Source: Ideonella aquatica
Lineage (GTDB): Bacteria > Pseudomonadota > Gammaproteobacteria > Burkholderiales > Burkholderiaceae_C
NCBI RefSeq assembly: GCF_018069755.1
Contig: NZ_JAGQDE010000003.1
Location: 248,001-312,000 of the forward strand
Length of the DNA: 64,000 nucleotides
Reading direction: 5' to 3'
The position numbers and the translations under genes are program-made. Positions within the stretch are counted from its first letter, which is position 1, and every line of letters starts with the position of its first letter. The notes beneath the pieces were generated by a model. The model saw only the letters and a list, made by a program, of their open reading frames with translations. It did not search any database and was not told where the DNA came from. Below are positions 44,474 through 52,601 of the stretch, in pieces.

Positions 44474-45985
44474 TCAGGCGGCCAGGGCAGGTTCGGTATG
44501 GAAGGTGTCGGCACGTGCGAGCAGCTGCGCCTTGGTAGTGGCGTCCAGCGGCGAGGCGGCGATGCGCCGGTCCAGCTCGGCCACCACCTCGGCGTGGCCC
44601 AGGCGCTGGTGCAGGCGACGGATCGCCACCCAGGTCTGCACGCGCCGCTGCTCCTTCACGCGTTCGGGCAGCGGGCTCCAGGAGCTGAACTCGTTCTCGC
44701 GGCGCACGGCGCCGACGAAGGTGTCAAGGTAGGCGCCGCGGCCGAAGGTGCCCAGCCAGGACACCAGGAACTGGTCGCCGAAGGCGGCCAGCGCGCGCTC
44801 TGGCGGCATGGCGCTGAAGTGGCGGCGAAAGACCAGCGTCGGCAGCCACAGCAGCAGCTGCACGCTCATCAGCTGGTGCGCGGTGATCCAGGCGTTGTGC
44901 TGCCCCTTGCCCCACTGGCGAACCGCCAGCTGCAGCTCGGCGAAGTGGTAGTAGTTGTGGGCGGTGCAGGAAACGTCCGGGTGCTGGCGCATGAAGCCGA
45001 TCTGGTAGCGCAGCTTGTCGGGCCGGATCCAGTAGTCGTCGCCTTCGCAGGTGGCGACGAACTCGCCCTGGGCCCGGGCTAGCAGCAGCTCGAAGGGGCG
45101 CACGCCACGCGACATCTGGTTCTCGGTCTGCAGCACCGGCTTGATCAGGCGCGGATAGCGCTGCTGCCAGGCGCGGATCACTGCCTGCGTGCCGTCGGTG
45201 GAGGCGTCGTCGTGGATCAGGACCTCGAACGGAAACGGGCAGTCCTGACCCAGGAAGCCGCGGATCGCCGACTCGATGTAGCGTTCGTGGTTGTAGGTGG
45301 TGCAGACGATGCTGACCACCGGGGCGGTCTGGCCGCCCCAGCGCTCGAACAGCGCGTCCTCGCCCGGTGGCTCGAGCGCCGCGATGCGCCGGGCCTGCGG
45401 GCCCAGGCCCTCGGCCACCCAGCGGTCGGCCTCGGCAAAGCGGTGCAGGTGGTGCAGGCAGGTCGCGCCCAGGCCGTAGACGGCGGGCGGCGTGTGCGGG
45501 CCCAGCGCGCCGCGCAGGCGTTCGACGCCATGCAGGGCCAGCGGCCAGTCATGCAGCGAGGTGGCGGCATGGATGGCCTGCGGCAGCTCTTCGACGGTAC
45601 CGCGGTCCAGCAGGAAGCGCACGCGCAGCGACTCGGCGAGGGTGTCGGCCTCGCGCGAGAGCGGCTCAGCCAGCGCGGCGGCCCAGGCCGGCGGCGCATC
45701 GCCGGCGGCCTCATCCAGCAGCGTGCACAGGACCTGGGCGACCAGGGCGGTGCGCTGCGAGGCGTCCAGATCGGGATGGCGGCGGGCGATGCAGGCCTCG
45801 GCCAGGTCGGCACCGCCGGCCAGCAGTGCGGCTGCCAGTGTCAGTGGCTCGTCCAGCAGGGCGGGCGGGCATTCGCCCAGCACCACGTCGGGCTCCAGCG
45901 GTCCACCGGCGGCGGCGGCCAGCGGGAGCCGGCGCAGCAGCGAGGCGAGTTCCTGGGGGAAGGGCGTGGACGGCGCGTGGCTCAT
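44474..45985 (-). CDS. GT2-family glycosyltransferase with N-terminal helical domain
   Basis: A 503-residue protein. Residues about 1-200 are Ala/Leu-rich helices resembling a degenerate TPR-like scaffold. The GT-A domain follows (PVVSIVCTTYNHERYIESAI, VLIHDDASTDGT, the DxD-like CEGDDYWIRPDKL). The GDDYW motif is common in glycosyltransferases acting on surface glycans. First of the tightly packed run GT2-DegT-ATP-grasp-methyltransferase. Confidence 0.87.
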   Translation of the reverse strand: MSHAPSTPFPQELASLLRRLPLAAAAGGPLEPDVVLGECPPALLDEPLTLAAALLAGGADLAEACIARRHPDLDASQRTALVAQVLCTLLDEAAGDAPPAWAAALAEPLSREADTLAESLRVRFLLDRGTVEELPQAIHAATSLHDWPLALHGVERLRGALGPHTPPAVYGLGATCLHHLHRFAEADRWVAEGLGPQARRIAALEPPGEDALFERWGGQTAPVVSIVCTTYNHERYIESAIRGFLGQDCPFPFEVLIHDDASTDGTQAVIRAWQQRYPRLIKPVLQTENQMSRGVRPFELLLARAQGEFVATCEGDDYWIRPDKLRYQIGFMRQHPDVSCTAHNYYHFAELQLAVRQWGKGQHNAWITAHQLMSVQLLLWLPTLVFRRHFSAMPPERALAAFGDQFLVSWLGTFGRGAYLDTFVGAVRRENEFSSWSPLPERVKEQRRVQTWVAIRRLHQRLGHAEVVAELDRRIAASPLDATTKAQLLARADTFHTEPALAA

Positions 45986-46052
45986 ACTGCCACTCTAGGC
46001 AGGCTGGAGGCCACCGCTCCCCGGAAAAGCGCGGCGCCGCGGGCCCAGATCC

Positions 46053-47954
46053 TCAGGCTGCCGGCAGTGGCGCCGGTGGCAGGCCGGCCTGGGCGCGCTC
46101 GGCCATGCGCAGCAGCAGCGCCTCCCAGTCGCGCACGAAGCGGTCGGTGTCGAAGAGGGGCAGTGCCATCCGGCGCGTTTCCAGGTGCTGCTTCAGTGCG
46201 GCCAGGTCGGCGGGTGCTTCGGCCAGCGCGATCGCCCGGGCCACATAGGTGTCCTCGTCGGCGCAGGCCAGGTCGGGCAGCTCGCAGGCGCTGACCAGGC
46301 TGGCCGCCACGCGCGAGGCGAAGGTGGGGCCGGGCACGGTCAGCACCGGCACGCCGGCCCACAGCGCCTCGCTGGCGGTGGTGTGGGCATTGCAGGGCCA
46401 GGTGTCGAGAAACAGGTCGGCGGCGCGCAGCCGGGCGATGTGCTCGGCCAGGCCCAGCTTGGGCGCCCAGAAGACGCGCTCAGGCGGCACGCCGCGCTGG
46501 CCCAGCTCGCGCGTCAGCACGCTGCGCGCATGGGGGTCCCAGGCCAGCATCCACAGCACCGCGCGCGGCGCGCCGTGCAGGATGCGGGCCCACAGGTCCA
46601 GCATGTGCGGTGACATCTTGTAGGTCTGGTTGAAGCAGCACAGCACCGCGGCGTCTTCGGGCAGGCCCAGCGCCGCGCGGCTGGGCGCCGGGGGCAGGGC
46701 GCGGTGGCGGTCGTTGGGCTGGTAGCTGTGCGGCAGCTGGGCGATCTGCTCGCTGTACTGCGGCGCATGGTCCAGCGGTGTGACGACGGGGTCACCCACC
46801 ATGTAGTCGATGAAGGTGGCGCCTGTGCTGGCCGGATAGCCCAGCCAGGCCAGCTGCACCGGCGCTGGGCGGTAGGCCAGCAGCTCGAAGCGGCTGCCCC
46901 GGGTGTGGCCCTTGAGGTCGACCAGCAGGTCAATGCCGTCGTCGCGGATGCGCTGGGCGATCGCCTGATGGCCCAGCAGCGAGACATCAACGAAGTGCTC
47001 GCAGGCGCTGCGCACGCGCTGCTCCAGCGGCGTGCCATCGGTCTGGCTGTGCGAGTACAGCGTGACCTCGAAGCGCTGTCGGTCGCGCCGTTCCAGCACC
47101 TCGGCCAGCAGCGCGGCGGTGGCGTGCTGGTGGAAGTCGCTGGACAGGTAGCCCACGCGCAGCGGGCCGGGCCGGCGCGGGCCGGGTGGCGGCAGCGGGC
47201 GGACATGCTCGGTCAGGCCGCGGGCGCGCAGCGCGCCCATGCGGCGCTGCTGGGCCGGGGTGGCGTCCACGGCCAGCAGGGCAAAGGGCGACAGCAACTG
47301 GCCCAGCGCCAGATCGGCGCCGTCCATGGCTTGCAGCAGGGCGGCGGTGTCGGCCTCCAGCGTGGCCCAGTCGCAGGTCTGACGCTGCTCATGCACCAGC
47401 AGCGACAGCGCCAGCGCGCGCACCGTGGGGTCGTCCAGCGCGATCGCGGTGCGGAAACACTGCACCCCCTCGTGCCGCAGGCCCAGGTGCATGAAGCTGA
47501 GGCCCAGGCGGTAATGCGCCAGCGGGGCGTCGATCTTCAGCGCCAGGGCCTGGAAGAAGGCCTGGATGGCATCCGCATGGCGGCCGGCCAGCAGCAGGGC
47601 ATTGCCGTGCGCGTTGTGCCAGTCGAAGTCACGCGGCTGTTCCGGTGGCTGGGCATCGAAGACCTCGGCGGCCTCGGCCGGGCGGTGCGACTGGACCAGG
47701 GCGTCGGCCAGCAGGCGACGGGCCAGCGGCAGGGTGGGGTCGGCGGCCACGGCCTCGCGGGCGGCGGCGATGGCGGGGTCCAACTGGCGCAGGCCCAGGC
47801 GCGCGCGCGCCAGGTTCATCCACAGCAGGGCGTCGGCCGGGGCCAGACGGGTGCCGCGCTCGAACTCGGCGGCGGCCTGCTTCCAGGCCTGGGCGCGCAT
47901 GGCGGTCAGGCCGGCACGGCGGTGCGCCTCGGCGCGGTGGGCAGCATGCTTCAT
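46053..47954 (-). CDS. SPINDLY/OGT-like protein O-glycosyltransferase with TPR repeats
   Basis: A 633-residue protein with an N-terminal TPR superhelix (about 5-190) and a C-terminal GT41 domain of the O-GlcNAc transferase/SPINDLY type (about 240-625). Diagnostic segments are VGYLSSDFHQHATA, DLLVDLKGHTRGSR, VQLAWLGYPASTG, CCFNQTYKMSPHMLD and DTWPCNAHTTASEALWAG. Enzymes of this class sugar-modify Ser/Thr on proteins. Encoded near the flagellins, a protein-glycosylation role is attractive but unproven. Confidence 0.88.
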   Translation of the reverse strand: MKHAAHRAEAHRRAGLTAMRAQAWKQAAAEFERGTRLAPADALLWMNLARARLGLRQLDPAIAAAREAVAADPTLPLARRLLADALVQSHRPAEAAEVFDAQPPEQPRDFDWHNAHGNALLLAGRHADAIQAFFQALALKIDAPLAHYRLGLSFMHLGLRHEGVQCFRTAIALDDPTVRALALSLLVHEQRQTCDWATLEADTAALLQAMDGADLALGQLLSPFALLAVDATPAQQRRMGALRARGLTEHVRPLPPPGPRRPGPLRVGYLSSDFHQHATAALLAEVLERRDRQRFEVTLYSHSQTDGTPLEQRVRSACEHFVDVSLLGHQAIAQRIRDDGIDLLVDLKGHTRGSRFELLAYRPAPVQLAWLGYPASTGATFIDYMVGDPVVTPLDHAPQYSEQIAQLPHSYQPNDRHRALPPAPSRAALGLPEDAAVLCCFNQTYKMSPHMLDLWARILHGAPRAVLWMLAWDPHARSVLTRELGQRGVPPERVFWAPKLGLAEHIARLRAADLFLDTWPCNAHTTASEALWAGVPVLTVPGPTFASRVAASLVSACELPDLACADEDTYVARAIALAEAPADLAALKQHLETRRMALPLFDTDRFVRDWEALLLRMAERAQAGLPPAPLPAA

Positions 47955-48020
47955 GTCACCGCACTGTAGGCAGCGCGGTCGCGTCGAGTGCGCGGATGAG
48001 CCGCTGAAAAGCCGCCCGAT

Positions 48021-49019
48021 TCAGCCCAGCAGCTCGTGCAGCAGGCGCAGGTTGCGCTCGGCCAGGTGGCTGCCGCGGCCCGCCACCGCACCTTCCAGGT
48101 CGGGCCGCTCACCGATCGCCAGGCAGCGCTGCCAGGCGGCCTCGATCATTGGCACCAGCTCGCCGGCCCGCGCCGGCTCCTGGGCGGCCCAGTCCAGCAG
48201 CAGGTCGCCCAGCGCAAAGAAGAAGTCGGGCGAGTCGGTCCAGCGGGCCAGCTCGGATTCGGCCAGTTGCACCGCCTGGCTGTGGCGGCCCAGGCACTTC
48301 AGGGCGTGCAGGCGGCGCACGGCGAGGTCATGGCGCCAGGGCTCGTCGCCCGGGCGGTGCGCCGCCTCGTCGAAGGCGGCCACCGCCTCGGCCCAGCGGC
48401 CGTAGACATCATGGTCCTTGCCCAATTGGTACCAGAGATAGGCATCGTCCGGCTGGGCGGCCAGCGCCTGTGCCAGCAGGCGGGCATTGCGGCCGGCCTT
48501 GCGGGCCAGGGCGTCGCCCTGGTAGCCGTCATGGCCCAGCACCAGGTCCAGGCGGCGCACCGGCAGGGCGTGCACCGGTTGCTCGTGGATGCGGCCAAGG
48601 TAGCGCACCGGGCCGGGCAGCACGCGGCTGATCCAGCTCGGCACGTTGCCGGCCTCGCCGTCCTGCTGGCTGTCCACGCAGATCTGGCCGACGAAGTCTG
48701 GCGTCTGACGGCGCAGCGCCGCCAGCACCGGGGCACCGCGGACCAGCCACTCATCGGCGTCCACCACCAGGTGCCAGTCGGCCTGGGCCAGATCCAGCGC
48801 CGCGTTGCGGGCGGCCGAGAAGTCGTCCACCCAGGTGAAGGTCTCGACGCGGGCACCGGCGGCGCGGGCGAGCGCGGGCGTGGCGTCATCGGAGCCGGTG
48901 TCCAGCACCAGGCAGTCGTCCACATGGGGACGCAGGCTGTCGAGGGCGCGGCGGATGTGGCGGGCTTCGTTGCGCGCAATCATCACCAGCGCGATGCGCG
49001 CGCGCGTATCGGTCGTCAT
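48021..49019 (-). CDS. GT2-family glycosyltransferase with C-terminal TPR-like region
   Basis: A 332-residue enzyme. The GT-A domain (about 8-225) begins IALVMIARNEARHIRRAL, has DTGSDDATP and the metal-binding VVDADEWL, and matches the type with the conserved FSAARNAAL segment. The C-terminal third (about 185-320) looks like two or three TPR helices pairs (AYLWYQLGKDHDVYG). First gene of the minus-strand glycan set, divergent from the flagellin genes by 239 bases. Confidence 0.88.
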   Translation of the reverse strand: MTTDTRARIALVMIARNEARHIRRALDSLRPHVDDCLVLDTGSDDATPALARAAGARVETFTWVDDFSAARNAALDLAQADWHLVVDADEWLVRGAPVLAALRRQTPDFVGQICVDSQQDGEAGNVPSWISRVLPGPVRYLGRIHEQPVHALPVRRLDLVLGHDGYQGDALARKAGRNARLLAQALAAQPDDAYLWYQLGKDHDVYGRWAEAVAAFDEAAHRPGDEPWRHDLAVRRLHALKCLGRHSQAVQLAESELARWTDSPDFFFALGDLLLDWAAQEPARAGELVPMIEAAWQRCLAIGERPDLEGAVAGRGSHLAERNLRLLHELLG

Positions 49020-49142
49020 CGGCCGGACCTTAGGCCTCCAGTCGGGCGCTCAAAGCGCCGAAAAGACAGGTTCGGGGAGGGTGTTTCAGCCGCCCCCGGA
49101 ACTTGAGCCAGGCAGTCGATTGAAAAAAGATGTGAATCGACC

Positions 49143-49170
49143 TCAAGTCCGGCGATCAACCCTCCGAAAT
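49143..49170 (+). promoter_or_regulatory. Predicted sigma-28 promoter of the first flagellin gene
   Basis: TCAA (49143-49146), 16 bases, TCCGAAAT (49163-49170), 88 bases ahead of the start codon. The -10 element is weaker than that of the second flagellin (4-5 of 8 bases in common with GCCGATAA), but the spacing is identical and both share CCTCAAGT at the -35. Confidence 0.55.
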
Positions 49171-49258
49171 GCATCTCACGGCCCCAACCAATGTCCTGCG
49201 GGGGCGACAACCAAGGGTCCCAGGACCCGCTTATCGAACCCGTTGAAGGAGTCACACC

Positions 49259-50104
49259 ATGTCCGCCACGATCAACACCAACATCGCTTCTCTGAATGCG
49301 CAACGCAACCTGAACGGCTCGCAGAACTCGCTGGCCTCGTCGATGCAGCGCCTGTCCTCGGGCCTGCGGATCAACTCGGCCAAGGACGATGCCGCCGGCC
49401 TGGCGATCGCCGAGCGCATGAACGCCCAGGTGCGCGGCATGAACGTCGCCATCCGCAATGCCAACGACGGCATCTCGATGTCGCAGACGGCTGAAGGCGC
49501 CCTGTCCAAGGTGGGCGACGCCCTGCAGCGCATGCGTGAGCTGGCGGTGCAGTCGCGCAACGCCACCAACTCCAGCTCGGACAAGAACTCGCTGGACAAG
49601 GAATTCAAGCAGCTGCAGTCGGAAATCACCCGCGTGCTGGGCGGCACCAGCTTCAACGGCACCAAGATGCTGGGCGCCAACGCCACGGCGATGACCTTCC
49701 AGGTCGGCGCCAATACCAGCGCCGACGACTCGGTGACCATCACCACCACCGATCTGACCGGTGACTCCTCGATCACGGCCGTCACCGGCGGCTCGGCGAC
49801 GATCGACTCCACGGCCACCGCCGGCGCGATCAAGACCGTCATCGACGACCTGGACACCGCGATCGACACGATCAACGACCAGCGCGCCACCTTTGGTGCC
49901 TCGCAAAGCCGCTTCGAGGCGATCATCTCCAGCCTGCAACAGGGGGTCGAGGCCCAGAGCGCCGCCCGCAGCCGCATCATGGACGCCGACTACGCCCAGG
50001 AAACCGCCAACATGAGCCGGGCGCAGATCCTGCAGCAGGCCGGCACCGCGATGGTCGCCCAGGCCAACCAATTGCCCAGTACCGTCCTGTCGCTTCTTCG
50101 ATGA
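49259..50104 (+). CDS. fliC1: Flagellin (first of three)
   Basis: Filament subunit, 281 residues. The N-terminal D0/D1 helices (INTNIASLNAQRNLNGSQ, LSSGLRINSAKDDAAGLAIA) and the C-terminal D1/D0 (SRIMDADYAQETANMSRAQI, AQANQLPSTVLSLL) are complete. Only about 60 residues, rich in Thr and Ser, connect them, so the outer D2/D3 domains are absent; the Thr/Ser-rich patch is the exposed part and a possible O-glycosylation site. Nearly identical to the second copy. A hydrophilic GGAG site lies before the ATG. Confidence 0.96.
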   Translation: MSATINTNIASLNAQRNLNGSQNSLASSMQRLSSGLRINSAKDDAAGLAIAERMNAQVRGMNVAIRNANDGISMSQTAEGALSKVGDALQRMRELAVQSRNATNSSSDKNSLDKEFKQLQSEITRVLGGTSFNGTKMLGANATAMTFQVGANTSADDSVTITTTDLTGDSSITAVTGGSATIDSTATAGAIKTVIDDLDTAIDTINDQRATFGASQSRFEAIISSLQQGVEAQSAARSRIMDADYAQETANMSRAQILQQAGTAMVAQANQLPSTVLSLLR

Positions 50105-50185
50105 CGCTGGCCTGGCATCCCTGAGCAGGGTGCCGGGCGGCGGGGCAAACGTCCCGGGTTAGCCCCGGCGGCTGACGGCTCCCCA

Positions 50186-50223
50186 TTGGAAGGCTCCCGC
50201 AAGGGGCCTTCCAACAACTTTTT
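50186..50223 (+). terminator. Terminator of the first flagellin gene
   Basis: TTGGAAGG (50186-50193) and CCTTCCAA (50207-50214) with a 13-base loop, followed by CTTTTTG. A good Rho-independent terminator 82 bases past the stop. Confidence 0.82.
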
Positions 50224-50235
50224 GTAAAGACACCC

Positions 50236-50263
50236 TCAAGTTCCGGAACAGCGGCACCGATAC
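50236..50263 (+). promoter_or_regulatory. Predicted sigma-28 promoter of the second flagellin gene
   Basis: TCAA (50236-50239), 16 bases, ACCGATAC (50256-50263). Starts 13 bases after the preceding T-tract and 170 bases before the ATG, giving a long 5' leader. Confidence 0.72.
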
Positions 50264-50433
50264 CCAGCACAACGGGATCTGATTCATCGGGTTCCGCGGT
50301 CCGGTGAGATGGCCAAGGGTCAGGCAACGCCACAAGGCAGCGCCCGATCGGAGGAGCACCTGGCGCTGGGCGTAGCAACGAACGCGCCGGTGCTTTACCG
50401 GAGACTTCTGGAACCACTTGTAGGAGTGTCATC

Positions 50434-51279
50434 ATGGCTCAATCCATCAACACCAACGTCGCCTCGCTGAATGCCCAACGCAACCTGAACGGCTCGCAAA
50501 GCTCGCTGGCCACCTCGATGCAGCGCCTGTCCTCGGGTCTGCGCATCAACTCGGCCAAGGACGATGCCGCCGGTCTGGCAATCGCCGAACGCATGAACGC
50601 CCAGGTGCGTGGCATGAACGTCGCCATCCGCAATGCCAACGACGGCATCTCGATGGCGCAGACCGCTGAAGGCGCCCTGTCCAAGGTGGGCGACGCCCTG
50701 CAGCGCATGCGTGAGCTGGCCGTGCAGTCGCGCAACGCCACCAACTCCAGCTCGGACAAGAACTCGCTGGACAAGGAATTCAAGCAGCTGCAGGCGGAAA
50801 TCACCCGCGTGCTGGGCGGCACCAGCTTCAACGGCTCGAAGATGCTGGGCGCCAACGCCACGGCCATGACCTTCCAGATCGGTGCCAACACCAGCGCCGA
50901 TGACGTCATCACCGTGACAACCACCGACATGACGGGCGACTCGACGATCACGGCCGTCACCGGCGGCTCGGCGACGATCGACTCCACCGCCACGGCCGGT
51001 GCGATCAAGACCGTCATCGACGACCTGGACGCTGCGATCGACACGATCAACGACCAGCGCGCCGACTTCGGTGCCACGCAGAGCCGCTTCGAGGCGATCA
51101 TCGCGAACCTGCAGCAAGGCGTGGAATCGCAGAGCGCCGCCCGCAGCCGCATCATGGATGCCGACTACGCGACGGAAACCGCCAACATGAGCCGAGCGCA
51201 GATCCTGCAGCAGGCCGGCACGGCGATGGTCGCTCAGGCCAACTCGATGCCGCAGCAGGTCCTGCGTCTGCTGCAGTGA
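50434..51279 (+). CDS. fliC2: Flagellin (second of three)
   Basis: 281 residues, the same length as its neighbours and differing from the first copy at only about 20-25 positions, clustered in the central Thr-rich patch (DDVITVTTTDMTGD) and the C terminus (AQANSMPQQVLRLLQ). Complete D0/D1 domains, no D2/D3. Many synonymous positions are also shared with the first gene, pointing to recent duplication or gene conversion. It has its own promoter and terminator. Confidence 0.96.
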   Translation: MAQSINTNVASLNAQRNLNGSQSSLATSMQRLSSGLRINSAKDDAAGLAIAERMNAQVRGMNVAIRNANDGISMAQTAEGALSKVGDALQRMRELAVQSRNATNSSSDKNSLDKEFKQLQAEITRVLGGTSFNGSKMLGANATAMTFQIGANTSADDVITVTTTDMTGDSTITAVTGGSATIDSTATAGAIKTVIDDLDAAIDTINDQRADFGATQSRFEAIIANLQQGVESQSAARSRIMDADYATETANMSRAQILQQAGTAMVAQANSMPQQVLRLLQ

Positions 51280-51319
51280 ACCTGGCCGGGCCAGCGGCCC
51301 GGTGAATCCCCCGTCCCAG

Positions 51320-51359
51320 CGCCCCGACCGGCCATCCGCCGGTCGGGGCGTCTTTCCTT
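51320..51359 (+). terminator. Terminator of the second flagellin gene
   Basis: A perfect 13-bp stem (51320-51332 with 51338-51350) around CATCC, followed by TCTTTCCTT. Strong Rho-independent terminator 40 bases past the stop. Confidence 0.88.
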
Positions 51360-51444
51360 GTGGGGACCAAAGTACCGGCCCAAGCTGCCGCATTTCCCGG
51401 CTTTGGCCAGGGGGCCACCTGTTCAGAATCACTCCAACGCCTCC

Positions 51445-51472
51445 TCCAGCCGGAAGTGGCGTGGTCCGACAA
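51445..51472 (+). promoter_or_regulatory. Weak sigma-28-like promoter of the third flagellin gene
   Basis: TCCA (51445-51448), 16 bases, TCCGACAA (51465-51472). The geometry is conserved but the -35 has a mismatch, so expression may be lower or differently controlled than for the other flagellins. Confidence 0.4.
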
Positions 51473-51629
51473 GCACTGCAAGGACCGGCCCGAGGCGCCC
51501 AGGCGCGCCAAGGGAAGGTTACAACGGTGACGTTGTGCCGGGCTCGTTGGTCAGGGCCGTTCCCGAATGGCCATGACCGCAAGGCCGGCAAGCAGCGCCG
51601 GGCGTGGTCGACTTTGAAGAGGTACTCAC

Positions 51630-52475
51630 ATGCCACAGACCATCAATACCAACATCGCTTCGCTCAATGCGCAGCGCAACCTGAACATGTCCCAGTCGTC
51701 GCTGCAGATCTCGATGCAGCGGCTGTCCTCCGGTCTGCGCGTGAACTCCGCCAAGGACGATGCCGCCGGCCTGGCCATTGCCGAACGCATGAATGCGCAG
51801 GTGCGTGGCATGAACGTGGCAATCCGCAATGCCAACGACGGCATCTCGCTGGCCCAGACGGCCGAGGGGGCGCTGTCCAAGGTGGGCGACGCGCTGCAGC
51901 GCATGCGTGAGCTGGCGGTGCAGAGCCGCAACGCCACCAACTCCAGCTCGGACAAGGACTCGCTGAACAAGGAGTTCCTGGAGCTGCAGTCGGAAATCTC
52001 CCGCGTGCTGGGCGGCACCACCTTCAACGGCAAGCACATCCTGGGCTCCGACGCGACGACGCTGACCTTCCAGATCGGCGCCAACACGACGACCGACGAT
52101 GTCATCACGGTCACCACCACCGACATGAAGTCGGCCTCGGAGATCACCGTGGTCACCGGCGCCAGCGCGGCGATCGATGCCGCGGCCACCGCCGGCGCCA
52201 TCAAGACCGTGATCGACAACATTGATGCGGCGCTCGACACCATCAACGACACCCGCGCCACCTTCGGTGCGACGCAGAGCCGCTTCGACGCCATCGTCTC
52301 CAACCTGCAGCAGTCGGTGGAGAACCAGGCGGCGGCCCGCAGCCGGATCATGGATGCCGACTACGCGGCGGAAACGGCCAGCATGAGCCGGGCGCAGATC
52401 CTGCAGCAGGCCGGCACCGCGATGGTGGCGCAGGCCAATGCGCTGCCGCAGCAGGTGCTCAAGCTGCTGGGCTGA
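51630..52475 (+). CDS. fliC3: Flagellin (third of three, divergent)
   Basis: 281 residues with complete D0/D1 domains (LSSGLRVNSAKDDAAGLAIA; SRIMDADYAAETASMSRAQI; LPQQVLKLLG) and no D2/D3. The exposed centre differs clearly from the other two (HILGSDATTLTFQ, DMKSASEITVVTGASAAIDA), so it could form a chemically distinct stretch of filament. GAAGAGG precedes the ATG. Confidence 0.95.
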   Translation: MPQTINTNIASLNAQRNLNMSQSSLQISMQRLSSGLRVNSAKDDAAGLAIAERMNAQVRGMNVAIRNANDGISLAQTAEGALSKVGDALQRMRELAVQSRNATNSSSDKDSLNKEFLELQSEISRVLGGTTFNGKHILGSDATTLTFQIGANTTTDDVITVTTTDMKSASEITVVTGASAAIDAAATAGAIKTVIDNIDAALDTINDTRATFGATQSRFDAIVSNLQQSVENQAAARSRIMDADYAAETASMSRAQILQQAGTAMVAQANALPQQVLKLLG

Positions 52476-52496
52476 AGCCCGCCGCGCCGTGACATG

Positions 52497-52539
52497 CGCC
52501 GCGCAACCGGGCCCAGGCTCGGTGCGCGGCGTTTCTTCT
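52497..52539 (+). terminator. Terminator of the third flagellin gene
   Basis: CGCCGCGC (52497-52504) and GCGCGGCG (52524-52531) with an inner CCGGGCC-type pairing, followed by TTTCTTCT. Lies 22 bases past the stop and directly before the fliD promoter. Confidence 0.78.
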
Positions 52540-52544
52540 GGGGC

Positions 52545-52572
52545 TGAAGTTGCGCTCCATATCGGCCGATAA
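52545..52572 (+). promoter_or_regulatory. Predicted sigma-28 promoter of fliD
   Basis: TGAA (52545-52548), 16 bases, then a perfect GCCGATAA (52565-52572), 29 bases ahead of the fliD start. Confidence 0.8.
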
Positions 52573-52601
52573 GCCTTTACGAACACCCTCAGGATCGACC
52601 C

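Larger units (their letters stand above)
50105..50433. other. 329-bp region between the first and second flagellin genes
   Basis: Contains the terminator of the first gene (50186-50223), the sigma-28-like promoter of the second (50236-50263) and then a leader of about 160 bases without a gene. The leader holds several GGA triplets (about 50352, 50400, 50409 and next to the start), a pattern worth testing for CsrA binding. Confidence 0.7.
51280..51629. other. 350-bp region between the second and third flagellin genes
   Basis: Contains the terminator of the second gene (51320-51359) and a weak sigma-28-like site (51445-51472). The following 157-base leader shows no gene; a GAAGAGG run lies before the third flagellin start. 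Confidence 0.65.
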
